From: Tetramitus jugosus | Taxonomy: Eukaryota; Heterolobosea; Eutetramitea; Acrasida; Vahlkampfiidae | DNA length: 64,000 nucleotides | NCBI GenBank assembly: GCA_937625935.1 | Contig: OW569379.1 | Location: 1 to 64,000 of the forward strand | Direction: 5' to 3' | Shown: piece by piece, positions 50,640 to 60,292 of the stretch | Layout: the number at the start of each line of letters is the position of its first letter | How positions within the stretch are numbered: position 1 is the stretch's first letter | The notes under the pieces: generated by a model | What the model saw: the letters and a program-made list of their open reading frames with translations, nothing else | Told to the model about the DNA's origin: nothing | Database searches by the model: none | Made by a program: the position numbers and the translations under genes

Positions 50640-51941
50640 ATGGAGCTTCCAAAGTCAAGGTTCACTCTCCTGTTGAGTGTGTTGTGGTGTTTCATCGTCT
50701 GGAGTTCCATGGTTGTCAGCAACGACAATGAAGACAAGGGTAGCAAGTGGAAGAGTACTGTTTTTGTACAAGGTTGTTCCATGACTGATATTTAAGTGAA
50801 GCACTTGTCTGGTCCAGCATTGTTCGATGCTAATGTGAGTCGTTTCAATGCAGAGGACATGGAAGAACACTTTACAACCAAAGTGATCAAGTTTGGAGAG
50901 AACACAAAGAACACATTCTCCTGTGTCGATGCAAGAAATAACTTTCATGTTTTTGGTACCACTGGTGGAGATTTTGCAGAGTTTGCAGCTGCCTTGCAAG
51001 TCTATGTGAACATGACGGGTATGGAGCCAACAGATGAGAACATTAAGCCACTCTTTGTTCGTTTCTTGAAGGATCATTGCTCATTCGCTCGACCATTCTA
51101 CTACCATACGGATGAGAGCAAGTTAAACAAGCTCTTTATTGACTTGGAGAAGAGACTTGGTCGTCGGCCGTCGATCTTCCCTTGGGATGAACCAGAAAAC
51201 ACCACGGATATTAATATTTGGATGGAAGAGTTTGTGAAGCCAGAGCACCAGGGATGCGGTCATGTTCGCCTCTTGTTAGGTATGCCCCATGCGTACGGAT
51301 TCCCTGACAATAGACTTGTTCAGAGATTGCTTCGAGTCTTGGTGCGACATTGGTGGAGCTTGCCCGATGAGCAAAAGGGTATCATTGACTTTGCAACGAA
51401 GCTTGGATACTTGACGGGAAAGGCTGTTGCAATCATTAACACTAATAGCACGAGTGAAAAGTGCATGAAGTCTTCTCCAATGGTGATCCCTAATGTACGT
51501 GGATCAACATCCTTCATCTATCACAAGACTGCAATCACAGATTTCAGACGAGTGGTACTCGCACCATTCTTTGCTGCAAGGAACAAAAAGAAGATCAAGT
51601 CATCACAAGTATTCTTTGAGAAGTTGAACCCGCTCGCTGAGAGTCATTTAAGTGTGACTCTTGGACCCAATGGTCTCCAGCCAGCGAATCAAGTGGATAT
51701 TTTTGAGGTCAATGTTGGTTATGTACCACAACCTTCGAAACCAAAAACATTGAATGGTTTCCAGATTGGCGTCATTGTATTGTCAGTGACGATGGTAGTG
51801 TTACTCATCATTGTTGCGATTGTATTTGTATTCAGGTCAGGTGTTGTAAAGAACATGTTGTGGTGCTTTGTAGAAACCCCTCAAAAGGCTTCTTCTAGCA
51901 TGATCAACAACCCAGCCATGACACGCTCGCTATTGAACTAA
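50640..51941 (+). pseudogene. Type I membrane protein gene with in-frame TAA
   Basis: A single frame runs from ATG 50640 to the stop at 51939-51941 (434 codons) except for one TAA at 50793-50795 (codon 52). The N-terminus has a signal peptide (LLSVLWCFIVWSSMVV). A luminal domain of about 300 residues (DARNNFHVFGTTGGDFAEF, VRLLLGMPHAYGFPDNRLV) follows, then a TM segment near residue 380-400 and a short tail. I do not recognise the family. Excising 50773-50796 (GTTGTT ... TTTAAG, 24 nt) would remove the stop and keep the frame. Otherwise this is a nonsense allele, a base error or a recoded stop. Confidence 0.65.
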
Positions 51942-51999
51942 CCGAAGTAGAATAAACACACAAACACTTAACTATTCACCAAGAACAAGACTTAGTAAT

Positions 52000-52584
52000 T
52001 TATTCTCTCGTCAGTCGAGTAATCAATTCTGATATGTCATTAGGACATGATTCATTGTCCGAGCTCCACTCTGTCTTCAACAAATCAGCGCTTTTGGCCA
52101 TCTCAAACGACTGAAACATGAATCCAGGACTCACGGTGCAGCCACACAATGCAAAGCTCTTCTCTGAAGATGACTCTGTTCCGACTTCATTTTGTCTTTC
52201 GACCTGAGGAGCTATCAATTCAGCAGCAAACCAAGATTCAGCAGGAATTACACATTGGAACTGAGAGTTCTCACTGAATTTGCCCACCACATGTCTCTTG
52301 TAGAGCTTTGTAGCTGGGTTAAGCTCATGGACAATTAAGTCAACATTTCCATCGTAATAGTGCCACATTTCATCAGAGTCAATCTTGTGAAATGCACTAA
52401 AATCCTTACCAGTCAGCAGATAATAGATACCAGTGCTAATGGGTCTCTCTGTCGGGATATTTGTCGCGGAATTGGTTTTAGGCGCGAAAGGATAGGCCAG
52501 AGGAGCATTGTAATTCACAGAGTAAAAACCACCTTCAGGGTGATCGGAGAGTTGATACTTTTTCTTATAGAATTCAGCTGACAT
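52000..52584 (-). CDS. DUF985 cupin-fold protein
   Basis: This is a 194-residue protein. Family marks are LSDHPEGGFYSVNY at the start, ISTGIYYLLTGKDFSAFHKIDSDEMWHYYDG in the jelly-roll core, FQCVIPAESWFAAELI, and the closing GCTVSPGFMFQSFEMA. The beta-barrel holds the conserved His and Glu that could bind a metal or small ligand. No specific reaction is assigned to the family. It is small, cytosolic and intronless. It is divergent from the large unknown gene at 52881. Confidence 0.9.
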   Translation of the reverse strand: MSAEFYKKKYQLSDHPEGGFYSVNYNAPLAYPFAPKTNSATNIPTERPISTGIYYLLTGKDFSAFHKIDSDEMWHYYDGNVDLIVHELNPATKLYKRHVVGKFSENSQFQCVIPAESWFAAELIAPQVERQNEVGTESSSEKSFALCGCTVSPGFMFQSFEMAKSADLLKTEWSSDNESCPNDISELITRLTRE

Positions 52585-52880
52585 TCTTTTTTACCAGTGT
52601 TTTGTTTGTCTTTTGTTTGTGTGTGAACAACAATGCAAATACTCTCTGAGATTCGCTTGAAACAAAACACCACGAACGACTTGGTAAAAAAACTCATCAT
52701 GTGAATTCTCCCGAAATTTAGTTCAACGAATTTTCATTGAACGACGAACTGCACACAAAGAACTACAAACTTGATCTGTAATTTGGAACAAATATTTTGT
52801 CACACGGATCAGATTGAATTCAAGTGCGAAAGAAAAAAACAAATCCAAAAGCACAAAACTCTCGCATTTAATAAAGAAAC

Positions 52881-54824
52881 ATGTCCCTCCTTGTGAATAA
52901 AGGATTTTCCTTCCATATACCTGTTGATCCAAGATCCTCCTCCACTCAAGGTCATGACTCTTCGGAAAACAAGGAACAGCAAACATCCAAGACAAAAGTA
53001 GCAACTTCTCCATCTACTGCAGTTCGAATCTGTAACGGATTTTCAATCGGGAACAAAAAGATGCATTACCTCATTTACCCTATTGTTGCGTCGAGCTTCA
53101 CTGGACAAACGGCCATTGATTCGACTTGTAATCGCATTGCATTTGACCTCGGTTCTTACTTGAGAGGTTCAATGGACGCAGTGAAAGATCGTTCAAAGAA
53201 ATCAACAAAGGATGCTTCTGTTACGGATGATCAAACAGGACACAAGTACTGTAAGCAAGTGTTTTTGACAGATCCGTCCAATCCGAGTACAATCTGTGGA
53301 ATTCCGTTGCTCGTCTACAAGAAGGTGCAAAAAAGTTTGAATCGTGGTGATAAGGGCAAGAAGAGTGATAAGGGTTCAGGAGAGACAAAGATTTATGTTC
53401 GTGAGAGCTTTAAGCCAATGATTGATCAGATGATTCAGAGCTATGTGAATATTTACAAGTCTGAACGAAGAAACGCGCCTACAAAGAATACAAATGTCAA
53501 TATTGTTGTTGTGGGTGTCAAACCTGGTGATAAGATTCCGTTGCAGTGTGTGAAGACACAGACTGATACGTCGTCATCCTATGTTCAAGTGTTCTCAATG
53601 GACAACAATGTAGATGATTCCAAGTTATCGTACAGTATCATCCACGAAAAGAAAAAGATGAAGGCTAGTTATGCATCTCAATTCCAAGCTGTTGCTAGGG
53701 ATCGAGTAAAACGAGAAGAGTTCTTGAAAGAAAATGCAGACGAGTGTTATGAGGTTACACGTCAATATGAAATGAGTGTGTGCTCCACTAGTCCTTCTTA
53801 TCCTTTGAGTTCGGAGGCAGTGAAACAAAATGAGTGTCTCAGTAGTTGCTCAATCTTGTTCACGAATTGCCCCGAGTCGATTCAGGAAGTGTTGAGCTAT
53901 GAGCGTTTGCACGAATCTTCGAATAAGGAGTTTATTAGTTTTGCAGAGGCCCTAGAGCATTTCAATGGCGACCATATTTGTTTGTATCAGGTGCCAGATA
54001 GTCTTGCGGAGATGGGATATTGCGATATAGAGGTTTACTTGAAGCCTAGAATCCCAAAACAGCACCAACACAAACTCATTATCGTTCCATATAGAGATAG
54101 GGAACACTCCATTGAATGTACATCTGAAGAAGCATCATACACAAAGGATATAGACAAGAGCTATACTGATATCGAAATTGAATTGTTTGATGAAGAAAAG
54201 TATGAATTAAAGGAGTATGTCGGTTTCATCGGATCGAGGAAGGAGGGAAAGATTGCCGAGTTGAAGAAAAAGTATCCGAATGGATTTGAACTCGCATACA
54301 TTCTTCCTACGAGTGCCTATAAGGAATTGACAGGCCAGGCGACAGGTGATGACAAGCCAAATACTACTACAGACTTCACAAAGGAAGAGCAAAATAGAGT
54401 GATCATCTCTCGTCGCTCTGCTCTTCGATTGTATGAAGATGGATACATGCAATTCTTTGAACAAAATCCAGCTGTTGCAGATTGGTTAGTCAATACGGCC
54501 TGTGATGTCTATGATACCGAACCAGAGAATGTTCTTAGTGGATACGATTATGATAAGCAATCTGATACTAAGCCTACTCATCTCCAAGATATTTCTGTCA
54601 GACGATCACTCAGGAGACTGAATAGAGAGTTTGAAGGTAAGCGACTCGTTCAAGTTAGGGGATTCAGATCAGAGGCTTATGTTTTGAATCCTGGTCAAGT
54701 TGCTTTCCATCGCCCTGAGTGGGTCTGTAAACCAGAGTATCATTTGGATTTTATGATTCCTGGCTCTATTGAGAGTTTCTGGCAGAGCAACAAGGTGTTG
54801 GTGGTGAAGCGAGAACAACAATAA
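52881..54824 (+). CDS. Hypothetical protein, 647 residues
   Basis: I do not recognise this protein. It is intronless with a good ATG. The first 45 residues are S/T/K-rich. A globular part begins near AVRICNGFSIGNKKMHYLIYP. A basic linker (NRGDKGKKSDKGSGETK) lies around 155-170. The C-terminal third has an acidic DIDKSYTDIEIELFDEEKYEL region and ends with FHRPEWVCKPEYHLDFM. There is no signal peptide or membrane segment. Codon usage matches its neighbours, so it is probably a resident lineage-specific gene. Confidence 0.75.
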   Translation: MSLLVNKGFSFHIPVDPRSSSTQGHDSSENKEQQTSKTKVATSPSTAVRICNGFSIGNKKMHYLIYPIVASSFTGQTAIDSTCNRIAFDLGSYLRGSMDAVKDRSKKSTKDASVTDDQTGHKYCKQVFLTDPSNPSTICGIPLLVYKKVQKSLNRGDKGKKSDKGSGETKIYVRESFKPMIDQMIQSYVNIYKSERRNAPTKNTNVNIVVVGVKPGDKIPLQCVKTQTDTSSSYVQVFSMDNNVDDSKLSYSIIHEKKKMKASYASQFQAVARDRVKREEFLKENADECYEVTRQYEMSVCSTSPSYPLSSEAVKQNECLSSCSILFTNCPESIQEVLSYERLHESSNKEFISFAEALEHFNGDHICLYQVPDSLAEMGYCDIEVYLKPRIPKQHQHKLIIVPYRDREHSIECTSEEASYTKDIDKSYTDIEIELFDEEKYELKEYVGFIGSRKEGKIAELKKKYPNGFELAYILPTSAYKELTGQATGDDKPNTTTDFTKEEQNRVIISRRSALRLYEDGYMQFFEQNPAVADWLVNTACDVYDTEPENVLSGYDYDKQSDTKPTHLQDISVRRSLRRLNREFEGKRLVQVRGFRSEAYVLNPGQVAFHRPEWVCKPEYHLDFMIPGSIESFWQSNKVLVVKREQQ

Positions 54825-54989
54825 AACCTTTTAATCAGAAACCGTATGTACCAGTTGTTACTTTTGAAACTTCTGAATCCAGGTTCAAAGATCAACTCAT
54901 TTAGCCTAGACCCAATGATTATCTCTCAACAACATTGTTTATTCATTGTAAGAGAAGGAGCATAAAAAGTTATCGTACAAGGACATGTT

Positions 54990-57191
54990 TTAGTTTGAGT
55001 TAGGGTTGTCAATACTTGGCATTCCAACTCGACGAAGGGTGTTGCCAACATAATCCATGTTCGACAAACCAATAGGAGACATGAGCAGGAAGTCGGGGAT
55101 ATTGAATGAATCAATAATGGCAGGCACAAATGGATCAAGTTCGCCAAAGAGTTTTGGCAAGAGTTGTTCAAATGCGACTGCTTTTGCTGGCTTGATGTAT
55201 CCTCTGCTGCAATAGAATCCAAGGTCTTGAACAATGTTGTGAATGGCATAAATCTGACACAATAATTGCCACACCTTCTTCACTTGACTATCAGAACAGT
55301 TCTCGATTTGATCAACAAATCGATTCAACATACTCACATGCACATATGCTTTGGCCAATTCGAGCAATGGAACAAGGGCAGCGTTCCATGCGTCAGTGGG
55401 ATCTGGATACTGTCTTTTGTTCGCCATTAGTTTCTTTGTTGCTTCATGCAATAGCTCACTAGAACGAGCAGCAAATAATTGACGGAGGTACTCTGTGTCT
55501 CTCAAGTGGCTCTCTGCCGTATTTCTAACAATAACCGGATTCTTTTCAATAAGAGCTGTCTTGGTTCGGTCGAACATGAAATGGAGAGCAGTGGTGACTT
55601 GGTTGGATCCTGCGTACTTGGACTTGTATTCCATGACAAGGTATCGGGCTAATTGTTGATAGAGAACAGTAGAGTCTCCCTCTGCAGTACAAAACACATC
55701 CATATCGTTCATATATCTACCGATACGATTGTTCTCAGAGTATCCATGACCACCACACATGGGTCTCAGAGTCAACAATGCATGAGGCACAAACTCAGCC
55801 ACATAGGCCTTGATTCCCGAAATGATACCATGGAAATAGGCCATATCTTTCTCCTTTAGGTCAGCATACTGATTGGCCAATGAGATATATGATGCACTGA
55901 ACACGTGAGTCATTGCCAACAGAGGCATAATCTTGTTCTTGTGTGTTGGATAGCTCCAGATTAAGTTTTCTTGCGGTTGTTTTGGTGATCCGAACTGTCT
56001 TCGTTGCATTGCATATCGAGTAGCTACAGTGAGGCCTAATTCTAATGATTTAGTTGGTCCCATAATGTACAACAAACGACCAAACATGAGCGCACTCAAC
56101 GTCTCTGCAAATCTCTTTCCCTCGCTTGCAATTGGAGAGGAATAATTGCCACTCTCATCGACCTCAGCATACTTGTTCAACAAGTTCTCTCTGGGTACGC
56201 GAACTCTGTCGAATCGAAGACAGCCATTCGGAACGGCTTGCCATCCCTGCTTTACGCCACAGTCACGAATAGTGAGGCCATCAGTGATTGCACCAGTGTC
56301 TGGATCACGCAACGGACACACAATGGCATGCACACCATGACACTTGTTCTGAGTGTACAATTGAGCAAAAACAACAGTGTGGGTTCCATGTGCAGCCGAG
56401 TTACCAATCCAAAACTTCATTGATTGATCATTTGGTGTCTCAATAATGAACTCTTGGGACTTTGGGTCATAGGTGGCCTTGGTTCCAATACCTCTGACAT
56501 TGCTTCCATGACCAACTTCAGTCATGGAGAACGAACCGATATTTCGACCAATATTTGCATCTGGATACAAATATTCGTGTCTCTTGGAACCAAGCTTGTA
56601 CAAACAGCAACCATAGAGCTGATAATGCACCACAGTCATTGCAATAAACGACACATCATAGGTCATCAGTGCCTCCAGAGCACCCAGAAAAGACCACAGT
56701 TCAGTATTGACTCTCTCAATGGACAAGAGACCCGTTTTTGCAAATTGAACAAACTGCTTGTATATTTGCTCACGATATTCCGACGTGCTCCAACTCAAAT
56801 CAATCCTGTAAATGTCTTTTGCCAATTCGCGCCAAGTATTTTCTCTCATACGAATCGCGTTCTTGTCAAATTGACCTCTTTCCTTTTCTCGCAAGAGTCG
56901 CGAGGCCAATGAACCAGGTGAATCACTATGGAAAGCTTTCAGTTCACTCAGGGATTGAGTGTTGGGAATGGTGTCTTTGATGACACTGTAGGGAAAAATG
57001 GAAGCATAATTGGGATTGAGACTATTCACATGATTGGACATAAAAGCTTGAGAGGCATCACATGTTTGGACTTGAATGAGACTGTCAGTTCTTGTTTGTG
57101 GCACTTGAAAAGTAGGAGTCAATTGATTTTGGAGAATTTTGAGACGTTCAGCAGCACGATCTTCATGTGATGGGATGGTATGAGATCTCAT
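54990..57191 (-). CDS. ACOX: Acyl-CoA oxidase with PTS2-like signal
   Basis: This is a 733-residue, intronless protein. The flavin-binding SFSMTEVGHGSNVRGIGT and FWIGNSAAHGTH, the second flavin motif RYAMQRRQFG, and MCGGHGYSENN followed by FCTAEGDSTVLYQQ, which holds the catalytic Glu region, are all present. The family performs the first step of peroxisomal beta-oxidation, making trans-2-enoyl-CoA and H2O2. The C-terminus (NPNSN) lacks PTS1. Residues 16-24, RLKILQNQL, match the PTS2 pattern R-L-x5-Q-L at the expected N-terminal place. Confidence 0.95.
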   Translation of the reverse strand: MRSHTIPSHEDRAAERLKILQNQLTPTFQVPQTRTDSLIQVQTCDASQAFMSNHVNSLNPNYASIFPYSVIKDTIPNTQSLSELKAFHSDSPGSLASRLLREKERGQFDKNAIRMRENTWRELAKDIYRIDLSWSTSEYREQIYKQFVQFAKTGLLSIERVNTELWSFLGALEALMTYDVSFIAMTVVHYQLYGCCLYKLGSKRHEYLYPDANIGRNIGSFSMTEVGHGSNVRGIGTKATYDPKSQEFIIETPNDQSMKFWIGNSAAHGTHTVVFAQLYTQNKCHGVHAIVCPLRDPDTGAITDGLTIRDCGVKQGWQAVPNGCLRFDRVRVPRENLLNKYAEVDESGNYSSPIASEGKRFAETLSALMFGRLLYIMGPTKSLELGLTVATRYAMQRRQFGSPKQPQENLIWSYPTHKNKIMPLLAMTHVFSASYISLANQYADLKEKDMAYFHGIISGIKAYVAEFVPHALLTLRPMCGGHGYSENNRIGRYMNDMDVFCTAEGDSTVLYQQLARYLVMEYKSKYAGSNQVTTALHFMFDRTKTALIEKNPVIVRNTAESHLRDTEYLRQLFAARSSELLHEATKKLMANKRQYPDPTDAWNAALVPLLELAKAYVHVSMLNRFVDQIENCSDSQVKKVWQLLCQIYAIHNIVQDLGFYCSRGYIKPAKAVAFEQLLPKLFGELDPFVPAIIDSFNIPDFLLMSPIGLSNMDYVGNTLRRVGMPSIDNPNSN

Positions 57192-57538
57192 GATGTTTCG
57201 TACGTTCTTTTTCTTGTCAAGAGATGATTTGCTTTTTGTTCTTGCTGATCTTTGACGGAAAGCTTCCGTGCTTGGTTGGTATTTTTATGCAAGACAATTC
57301 AGATCATTCTCAATCGTCCGGAACAAAGGAAAAATGGTTGGATGGAGTTTTGCCCCAGAGTAACTCCACTTACATACAGGTTGATTGATTTTACTTCATC
57401 TGTTAACTCATACACAGTCTCCAGCTGTTTCTTGTCAAACAACCTTTAACCCATGACCCAAAGATTAGAGATCGAGTCGGCTTATCTTATTGATTCTCCG
57501 GTTCAAAGAAAAATTTACACACAAGTTCAACAAAAAAA
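57192..57538. other. Divergent intergenic region
   Basis: This 347-bp region lies between the acyl-CoA oxidase and PPR gene starts. No ORF with an ATG or RNA is evident. The A-rich run just before 57539 is the PPR leader. Confidence 0.4.
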
Positions 57539-59416
57539 ATGCTCAAAGTTCATCGTGCAAGTCTCTTGCAATTGCATCGCTCTACCACCATTCTCAACAA
57601 TACTACTACTACTCTTTCATTACCTCTCTTGACTACCTCTCCATTTATTCACCACACTTTTTCAACCACTCATCACCATCCTCGCTATGAACAAAAACAA
57701 CAACAACAACACCAAAGAAAACAAAGATCATCATTTTCATCATCAGCGTCATCATCACCAAACAGAAATTCACGAACCAACAATTTCAACAACAACAACA
57801 ACAAAAAACATCAAAACCATCACCAAAAACATCACCAACAGTTCAATGAACAACATCAACATCATCAAAAACAACAGTTCAATGAACAACAAGATGACCA
57901 TTCACTAGATTGGCGCTCCAAAATCCGAAATCAACTCCTCAACAACACCAATAATAATAACAACAAGAATAAAAAGACAAAAAAAAACAACAAAAAATCA
58001 TCAGAGTCCAATAGTCAAACCATTCAATCATTGCTCAAGAGAGAAAAATTCGCAGAAGCTTTTCAACTCATTCAACAACACGTCAACACGTCCAATAGCT
58101 TTGAATTGACCAATGAAATGTTGGATGAGTTGATTCTGGGTCTAAAAAACAACAATTGTTTGGATGAATTGAGTCAATTGTTGTTGGAGTATGGTCATGC
58201 ATTGCAAGTGATTCAAATTACGAGGATTATGACTGCTCTGATGAAGAATGATCGAGTTTCGGAAGCTCTTGAATCATTGAATCGATTGATTGCTTACAAT
58301 CGGAGAAATTTGAGTGAAGGCGGAGAAATAGCGGTGAAACTGGATGCATTTGTGTATAGTGTATTGATTACTGGGTTGATGAAGCGTGGTGAGTGCGAAA
58401 AAGCTGCGTCACTGTTTCGCGAAATGGACCGTAATGTGCAATTCACCGGTGTCAAAGCGACGACGGAGATTTACAATTCGGTGATTCATGGATTGGCAAA
58501 AAATCACGCGCACAGTCAATCTCTAGAGTTTTACAATGAGATGCGGGAGAGGGGAATTGAACCAAACTCGTACACGTTTGCCATCATGATTGACGTGTAT
58601 TGTGAGATGGGTGCTCGCTACTTGAATGATGCAATCAACATGTTTCAGAGCTCGTTCACAGAGGAGAATAATCATGCGTTCGATGTGTTTGTGTTCACTG
58701 CTCTGACCAATGCACTGGGTAAGCACAGAGCAGTAGACGGTTTGGAACGAGTGTTGTTGATTGTGCAGGAGGGAAAGGTTGAGATGGACAATGTAGCGAT
58801 TACTTGTCTCGTGAATGCCTACATTCGATGCAATCGAATCGATCGAGCGAGAGAAGTGTTTGATCTCATGGATCAACCCACACTCAAATCGATCAACACA
58901 CTATTGAACGGATTTGTCAAGTTTGGTATGGTTGAACAAGCGGTGCGCATGATTCAGGAGATGCCGACCAAGTATTCCATTGAGCCCGATGTTTTCTCAT
59001 ACAGTTCAGTCATTGTCGGATTGATGAACACGAACAATATAGAACGAGCGGACATGCTGTACCGTGTCATGCTGTCCTCTGACAATGAAGCACTGAGACC
59101 TTCTGCTTATATTCACTGCACCATGATCAATGGCTATTTCCAACATCATGATGTTGTGAAGGCCACGCAGACCTATCAATTGGCACTTGCTCAAAAGGTT
59201 GTTGATGTGCCAATCTATTGTGCGTATATATTTGGTCTCATTGATCATGACAGGGTACGCGAGGCAGAACTTGTGCTCCAAAAAATGCAACGAGAAGTTC
59301 CAAGTAAACAGTTGGAGCAGAGAGTACTCTTGCAAATTCAACAGAGGATTATGGATAAGAAGAGAGGAAGAACTAACGGTGCACCTCAAAATCGAAGAGT
59401 CTACAATCGCCAATAA
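57539..59416 (+). CDS. Pentatricopeptide repeat (PPR) protein
   Basis: This is a 625-residue protein. The first ~40 residues are basic and hydroxylated without acids, consistent with a mitochondrial presequence. Residues 45-165 are extreme Q/H/N low complexity. From about 170 onward come roughly ten PPR units, for example VYSVLITGLMKRGECEKAASLFREM, IYNSVIHGLAKNHAHSQSLEFYNEM and YTFAIMIDVYCEMGARY. PPR arrays bind RNA base by base, usually in mitochondria, for processing, editing or stability. No extra C-terminal editing domain is visible. Confidence 0.88.
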   Translation: MLKVHRASLLQLHRSTTILNNTTTTLSLPLLTTSPFIHHTFSTTHHHPRYEQKQQQQHQRKQRSSFSSSASSSPNRNSRTNNFNNNNNKKHQNHHQKHHQQFNEQHQHHQKQQFNEQQDDHSLDWRSKIRNQLLNNTNNNNNKNKKTKKNNKKSSESNSQTIQSLLKREKFAEAFQLIQQHVNTSNSFELTNEMLDELILGLKNNNCLDELSQLLLEYGHALQVIQITRIMTALMKNDRVSEALESLNRLIAYNRRNLSEGGEIAVKLDAFVYSVLITGLMKRGECEKAASLFREMDRNVQFTGVKATTEIYNSVIHGLAKNHAHSQSLEFYNEMRERGIEPNSYTFAIMIDVYCEMGARYLNDAINMFQSSFTEENNHAFDVFVFTALTNALGKHRAVDGLERVLLIVQEGKVEMDNVAITCLVNAYIRCNRIDRAREVFDLMDQPTLKSINTLLNGFVKFGMVEQAVRMIQEMPTKYSIEPDVFSYSSVIVGLMNTNNIERADMLYRVMLSSDNEALRPSAYIHCTMINGYFQHHDVVKATQTYQLALAQKVVDVPIYCAYIFGLIDHDRVREAELVLQKMQREVPSKQLEQRVLLQIQQRIMDKKRGRTNGAPQNRRVYNRQ

Positions 59417-59510
59417 ATTAAGGTTACAAGATGATGAGAAACCTTCCTGAAGAAGATAGAATATTTATTTAATAGTGAATTCTTCATCTTTGTTTCTTGT
59501 GGATATCTGA

Positions 59511-60120
59511 TTAATCAGCTCTATTTGTGACTTTGATTTGGTCAAAGGCAGGATGAATAGTGACATATGCCTTTCCTTCGATTTTCATATTCGGATCACA
59601 ACCATGATCGTCTTCCAATTTGGCTTTAGCAATGATATCCAACGTAGCATCGATCATGGAATACTTCATTTAACAAGAAATGATTGAACCTGTCATCTAG
59701 GCCAGCAATATTGTGGGGGGCATCACTGATAACTTCAAAAGAGTGTCTGCAACTTTATCATCTGGTATTAAACCTTGATTCAGATCTGTACTTCTAGCCA
59801 CCTACATTGTGCATTACTTGTACAAGCATTTTGAACAAGTGTTTCTCAATTGCTGCCCTACTCATTTGTTCGGATTCCTTTGCTGTCCAATCATGGATAC
59901 CGTGGAAACTATGAGGCAACTGCTGAAAAGCAACTGGCATATGGCTCTTCTTGGATTCAAAGAGACAGTCCTATCGACTGTCTGAGAGAACACTGACAGC
60001 TCAATGTGGCCCTGTTTAGACGGGCATTAAGATGAGATTGTTTCGAGCTTGCCAGTACTTGTTTTGAAAAGGTTGGACCACCAAACCATGGCTGCCATGC
60101 ACAAATTCTGGAACACTATG
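59511..60120 (-). pseudogene. Decayed minus-strand gene, unknown family
   Basis: Protein-like sequence runs right to left through several stops and frame changes. Near 60110-60020 it reads FVHGSHGLVVQPFQNKYWQA. After stops, SHMPVAFQQLPHSFHGIHDW appears around 59970-59880, then AIEKHLFKMLVQVMHNV, and further pieces (SDAPHNIAGLDDRFNHFLL) in another frame. It ends with an intact 52-codon ORF at 59669-59511. At least two frameshifts and three nonsense codons are needed, so a relic is likelier than splicing. I recognise no family. It is intergenic between the PPR gene and UTP18. Confidence 0.5.
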
Positions 60121-60292
60121 TGGTAACTACAGTTGTTTCACATCAGAGGAAGATCGGAGAAACTTCTTTCGTTGATGTTCAATCAGTACGTCGAACAAAA
60201 AATTTCACACATGCACAAAAAAAACTTGAAAAAAACACAACATTTCATTTTCAACACATCAAACCAACCAAACACAATAGACTGTCTAAACA

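Noticed and set aside
57675-57960. CAA/CAT-rich tract as a separate repeat element
   Set aside because: It is in frame in the PPR protein and codes for its Q/H/N low-complexity region.
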